From: a virus
IMG/VR virus record: IMGVR_UViG_3300031758_000528
Span: 1-25,246 of that record
DNA length: 25,246 nt
Strand: one strand, 5' to 3'
In this document: positions 22,005-25,246 of the stretch, piece by piece
How positions within the stretch are numbered: position 1 is the stretch's first letter
Layout: each line of letters begins with the position of its first letter
The notes under the pieces: generated by a model
Told to the model about the DNA's origin: nothing
The model's database searches: none
The model's input: the letters and a program-made list of their open reading frames with translations, nothing else
Position numbers and translations under genes: made by a program

Positions 22005-22359
22005 TTTGTTGTCTAAAGGCTCAGATGTTCAATATCCTGTCATGTTGTTTGATTTATCAAATGCTTCCATATCAGGTAAGGTTTTATCCTTGTCTTTTAG
22101 CTTTTTCTTCATGGACAGGATGCTTCCTGAGGAAACCAATTACAATGATGTTCTATCTGACCAATTATTAACGGCTCAGGATATTATTGCTCAATTGGAT
22201 TACAATGATTTTGATTTCACATTGCAGGAATCAGCATCTTTAAATTCATTCATGGAAAATACTCCTGACCTGTTGGCAGGATGGCAGACAGATATAACTT
22301 TGGATTTGCCATACATCTACAATAGATGCGAAGTTCCTTCTGATTACAATTATTCATAA
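21916..22359 (+). CDS. putative tail terminator/completion protein
   Basis: This is a 147-residue alpha/beta protein with an N-terminal helix (TLNQVIKQIEDIGNAHQQIK), the FYGSAFDLLSKGSDVQYPVM segment, strands with SLSFSFFFMDRM and a long helix (DVLSDQLLTAQDIIAQLDYN). The alternation and the position directly after the connector match proteins I would place as tail terminator or head-tail joining in Bacteroidota phages. There is no catalytic motif. Its function is inferred from fold pattern and position. Confidence 0.5.
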   Translation: MTLNQVIKQIEDIGNAHQQIKTVFYGSAFDLLSKGSDVQYPVMLFDLSNASISGKVLSLSFSFFFMDRMLPEETNYNDVLSDQLLTAQDIIAQLDYNDFDFTLQESASLNSFMENTPDLLAGWQTDITLDLPYIYNRCEVPSDYNYS

Positions 22360-22381
22360 TTAACTATTTAAATAAAAAGAA

Positions 22382-22729
22382 ATGGGAAGCGATTTTAGAC
22401 CTGCTAAGTTTGACATAAAAATGTGGAGGAATGACACATGGGTAGAGGTTTTTGCCTTGACCCAAAACAGCACTCCTATTTCATTGGTCGGTGCTACCAT
22501 TTACATTCATATTGTTAAAGGCTGCGAGGCTACACCTACAATGACTTTGACAAATGGTTCTGGCATAACAATCACAGGAGCAGGTAATAATCAAATAAGT
22601 GTTAGCAAACTGATAAACATTGATAAAGGGAACTATAAATGGGATTTACAAGTTAGTTACTCTGGCGGTGTCGTAAAGACATATCTTGAAGGTGAATTTA
22701 TTGTTTATGATGATGTAACAAAACCATAA
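22382..22729 (+). CDS. baseplate/fibre base beta-sandwich protein (BppU N-terminal-like)
   Basis: This 115-residue protein has the alternating strand pattern and SLVGATIYIHIVKG ... GNYKWDLQVSYSGG motifs of the domain that starts BppU-type baseplate proteins and many phage fibre proteins. It directly precedes the tail fibre and probably anchors or starts it. The stop is separated from the fibre ATG by only three bases. Confidence 0.6.
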   Translation: MGSDFRPAKFDIKMWRNDTWVEVFALTQNSTPISLVGATIYIHIVKGCEATPTMTLTNGSGITITGAGNNQISVSKLINIDKGNYKWDLQVSYSGGVVKTYLEGEFIVYDDVTKP

Positions 22730-22732
22730 AGC

Positions 22733-25246
22733 ATGAGTATTGAGGTTAATGCAACGGAGCAACTGATAACAGTTAATGCGACAGAAACAAGTATTGATGT
22801 CAATATCACAAGTCAGGTCGTAGATGTAAATGCTACGACTTCTGTCATTGAGGTTGATGCTTCCAATGGTCCAGGTCCTCAAGGTCCGCAAGGTCCTGCG
22901 GGTCAAGGTGTTCCTGTTGGTGGAACTACTGGTCAGGTATTGGCAAAGAATAGTGCTACGGATTACGATACAGAATGGGTTGATGCAGGAGTGGGAACTG
23001 TTACTTCAGTCAATGCTTCTGGTTCAGTTGGTATATCCGTATCGGGTGGACCGATTACATCCTCAGGAACATTAACGATTACCAATACAGCACCTGACCA
23101 AGTTGTAAGCCTTACTGCAAGCGGTGGCACAGTTATCACAGGAACTTATCCAAGCTTTACCATTTATTCAGATGAAACGAGTGGGTATGTACCTTACACA
23201 GGTGCTACACAGAATGTAGATTTAGGAGAGTATGAACTGAAGGCAGGTCAACTAACTTTAGATACATCACCAACGGGAACGGCTGCGGTAGGTACAACAA
23301 GATGGAATGATACTATTGGAAGCAGTGAAACCACATTAAAGGGTGGGTCTGTTATTTTAAAGAATGGTGTTGATTTAGTTGCAAGGGTAGTAAATAAAGT
23401 ATCACCGAATCAGACATTAACAAAAGCACAATATCAAGCGGTAAGGGTAAGTGGAGCACAAGGTCAAAGGTTAGCTGTGGCATTAGCACAGGCAAATAAT
23501 GACAACAATAGTGCTGATACAATAGGATTGGTTACTGAAACCATAACAACCAATCAGGAAGGATTTATCATAACAGTTGGTCAATTAGAAAATATAAATA
23601 CCACAGGCTCTCTGCAAGGCGAAACATGGTCGGACGGTGATGTTATTTATCTATCGCCTACAATAGCAGGTGCTTTAACAAATGTAAAGCCTATTGCACC
23701 GCAGCATATAGTTGTTATTGGTTATGTAGAGTATGCTCACCAAAACAATGGTAAATTGTATGTGAAGGTGATGAATGGTTGGGAACTCGGCGAGTTGCAT
23801 GATGTAACAACAGCAGGTGCAACCAATGGACAAGTTCTTGCGTACAATTCATCTCTTGGCATATGGCAACCAACAACAAACGGAAGCGGTACTGTTTCAT
23901 CTGTTAACCTTACAGCAGGAACAGGTATTTCAGTTAGTGGCGGTCCTATTACTTCAAGCGGTTCTATCAATGTCGTAAATACTGCTCCTGACCAGGTTGT
24001 TTCTTTGACAGGTGCAGGAACAACATCAATCAGCGGAACTTATCCTTCGTTCACGATTACATCCAATGACCAATACACAGGAACAGTTACTTCGGTAGAT
24101 ATGTCCGTTCCGACAGGATTGGCTATTTCTGGAAATCCTATTACGAGTGCAGGAACATTGGCTTTATCTTTAGCATCAGGATATTCAATCCCTACAACAG
24201 CAAGTCAAGCGAATTGGGATAGTGCATATAATGATAAAATAAATTCAGCATCAGTTACAGGAACGACTACAAAAACTTTAACTTTAAATCAGCAGGATGG
24301 AGGAACGATAACTGCATCTTGGACTGATTATGACACAGCACCTGTAACATCTGTTTTTGGAAGAACAGGGGCGGTTATTGCTCAATCTGGAGATTATTCT
24401 ACTACATTGGTAACTGAAGGAACTAACCTTTATTACACCGATGCCAGAGCAAGGGCAGCCATCACTTTAACTACAACAGGTTCAAGTGGCTCTGCTACTT
24501 ATGTAGGCGGAACTTTGAACATTCCAACTTATACTCTTAGCGGTTTAGGTGGAGTTCCTACAAGCAGGACTTTAACAATTAATGGAACTTCTTATGATTT
24601 AAGTGCTGATAGGAGTTGGTCTGTCGGTACGGTAACAAGTGTGGATTTAAGCGTTCCGACTGGGTTTGCTATTAGTGGCAACCCAATTACCTCAAGTGGC
24701 ACATTGGCTCTTGCCTTTGCTACGGGGTACTCTTTGCCAACAAACGCCTCTCAAACAAATTGGGATGCCGCCTATAATGACAAAATAAATAGTGCATCTG
24801 TAACGGGTACGACAACCAAGACACTTACTCTTAACCAACAAGATGGTGGTACTATCACGGCCTCATGGACGGACATTAACACCGATGCCGTAACGAGTGT
24901 ATTCGGGAGGACGGGTGCGGTTGTGGCAGCGAGTGGGGACTATACTACTACGCAAGTAACGGAGGGAACGAACCTATACTACACAGAGGCGAGGGTAAGT
25001 GCCAATACCGATGTGGCAGCTAACACAGCAGCGAGGCATAGTGCGGTTACATTGGGAACGGCTAATGGTTTGAGTTTAAGCACTCAACAACTTAGCCTTG
25101 CTTTGGCGAGTGGTAGCACTACGGGTGCTTTGAGCAGTACCGATTGGACTACTTTTAATTCCAAACAAGCTGCCCTCAATGGAACGGGTTTTGTTAAGAT
25201 TAGCGGAACGACAATAAGCTATGATAATAGCACATATTACTTGGCA
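22733..25246 (+). CDS. modular tail fibre, 3' end beyond window
   Basis: This frame is open for 838 codons to the window end. After an N-terminal Val/Asn/Ile/Thr stretch of beta repeats (1-42) comes a short collagen-like Gly-x-y run (GPGPQGPQGPAGQG, about 44-57). Then there is one GTVTSV module, a domain with QRLAVALAQANN, GLVTETITTNQEGFI and GDVIYLSP (about 210-350) that is common in phage fibres, a second GTVSSV module, and two 125-residue modules starting GTVTSVD with a TSVFGRTGAV motif. The C-terminal receptor-binding part is not in the window. The protein is Ser/Thr/Gly-rich, as expected of elongated trimeric fibres. Codon choice changes near the second 125-residue module. Confidence 0.88.
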   Translation, partial: MSIEVNATEQLITVNATETSIDVNITSQVVDVNATTSVIEVDASNGPGPQGPQGPAGQGVPVGGTTGQVLAKNSATDYDTEWVDAGVGTVTSVNASGSVGISVSGGPITSSGTLTITNTAPDQVVSLTASGGTVITGTYPSFTIYSDETSGYVPYTGATQNVDLGEYELKAGQLTLDTSPTGTAAVGTTRWNDTIGSSETTLKGGSVILKNGVDLVARVVNKVSPNQTLTKAQYQAVRVSGAQGQRLAVALAQANNDNNSADTIGLVTETITTNQEGFIITVGQLENINTTGSLQGETWSDGDVIYLSPTIAGALTNVKPIAPQHIVVIGYVEYAHQNNGKLYVKVMNGWELGELHDVTTAGATNGQVLAYNSSLGIWQPTTNGSGTVSSVNLTAGTGISVSGGPITSSGSINVVNTAPDQVVSLTGAGTTSISGTYPSFTITSNDQYTGTVTSVDMSVPTGLAISGNPITSAGTLALSLASGYSIPTTASQANWDSAYNDKINSASVTGTTTKTLTLNQQDGGTITASWTDYDTAPVTSVFGRTGAVIAQSGDYSTTLVTEGTNLYYTDARARAAITLTTTGSSGSATYVGGTLNIPTYTLSGLGGVPTSRTLTINGTSYDLSADRSWSVGTVTSVDLSVPTGFAISGNPITSSGTLALAFATGYSLPTNASQTNWDAAYNDKINSASVTGTTTKTLTLNQQDGGTITASWTDINTDAVTSVFGRTGAVVAASGDYTTTQVTEGTNLYYTEARVSANTDVAANTAARHSAVTLGTANGLSLSTQQLSLALASGSTTGALSSTDWTTFNSKQAALNGTGFVKISGTTISYDNSTYYLA
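22994..23170 (+). repeat. fibre repeat A, copy 1
   Basis: This 59-codon module starts GTVTSV and contains ISVSGGPITSSG and NTAPDQVVSLT. It aligns without gaps to the copy at 23888-24064 at protein level. Confidence 0.8.
23888..24064 (+). repeat. fibre repeat A, copy 2
   Basis: This 59-codon module starts GTVSSV and shares GISVSGGPITSSG, NTAPDQVVSLT and GTYPSFTI with copy 1. The two copies flank the QRLAVALAQANN domain. Confidence 0.8.
24080..24454 (+). repeat. fibre repeat B, copy 1
   Basis: This is a 125-codon module starting GTVTSVD. It contains LAISGNPITS, WDSAYNDKINSASVTG and TSVFGRTGAV, and aligns gap-free with the copy at 24626-25000. Confidence 0.85.
24626..25000 (+). repeat. fibre repeat B, copy 2 (recoded)
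   Basis: This 125-codon module is about 83% identical in protein to copy 1 (104 of 125 by my count), yet it uses mostly different synonymous codons, with more acg, ggg, gcg and gcc. Between 24782-24874 and 24236-24328, 31 identical residues are encoded with 23 different codons. Confidence 0.85.

Noticed and set aside
22830-23075. + strand ORF inside the tail fibre
   Set aside because: It is an alternative frame of the fibre's Gly-rich region, with Leu/Val-rich random-looking protein.

Overview
This window is a stretch of tailed-phage (or prophage) DNA, most likely infecting a member of the Bacteroidota. The sequence is AT-rich. Start codons lack Shine-Dalgarno sequences and instead follow A/T-rich leaders, often containing TTAACAA. 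Promoter-like sites resemble the Bacteroidota -33 TTTG / -7 TAnnTTTG pattern. Nearly every protein resembles a family I know from Bacteroidota phages. All genes run on the + strand and are tightly packed, often with ATGA or TAATG stop/start overlaps. No integrase, lysis gene or tRNA is visible.

Layout. (1) Positions 1-6380 form the early/middle region: a truncated PD-(D/E)XK-like nuclease; a small protein; a compact non-coding stretch that can fold into a three-hairpin RNA with an 8-bp loop-loop complementarity and a terminator; a phage replication protein whose gene carries seven in-phase 12-bp repeats (candidate origin); a second replication-associated protein; a VRR-NUC nuclease; a PAPS-reductase-like ATP pyrophosphatase; a sigma-factor-like protein; small membrane, AT-hook and zinc-ribbon proteins; and an overlapping methyltransferase-glycosyltransferase pair. 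(2) Positions 6377-9105 hold a ParB-domain/DNA methylase fusion and the small and large terminase genes. (3) Positions 9166-15611 are tail genes: a tail assembly chaperone with a probable programmed -1 frameshift, a neck/tail protein, two large tail-tip candidates and the tape measure. (4) Positions 15622-21853 are head genes: XkdF-like protease, scaffold-like protein, major capsid protein, an abundant structural protein, a small structural protein, the portal with a C-terminal winged-helix-like and MuF-like extension, and a head-tail connector. (5) Positions 21916-25246 hold a tail-completion candidate, a baseplate-type beta protein and a long modular tail fibre that runs off the window.

Terminase packages DNA through the portal into the capsid shaped by the protease, scaffold and capsid protein. 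The tail block is inserted between terminase and head genes, which differs from the usual siphovirus order. Three intrinsic terminators and one promoter candidate bracket the protease/scaffold/capsid/structural genes and suggest that their output is set separately.

The most promising unexplained items are the structured RNA at 557-655 next to the replication gene, the 12-bp repeat array at 942-1025, the T-run frameshift site at 9639-9645, and the tail-fibre repeats that are near-identical as protein but recoded as DNA. All family assignments come from reading motifs; no database search was run.
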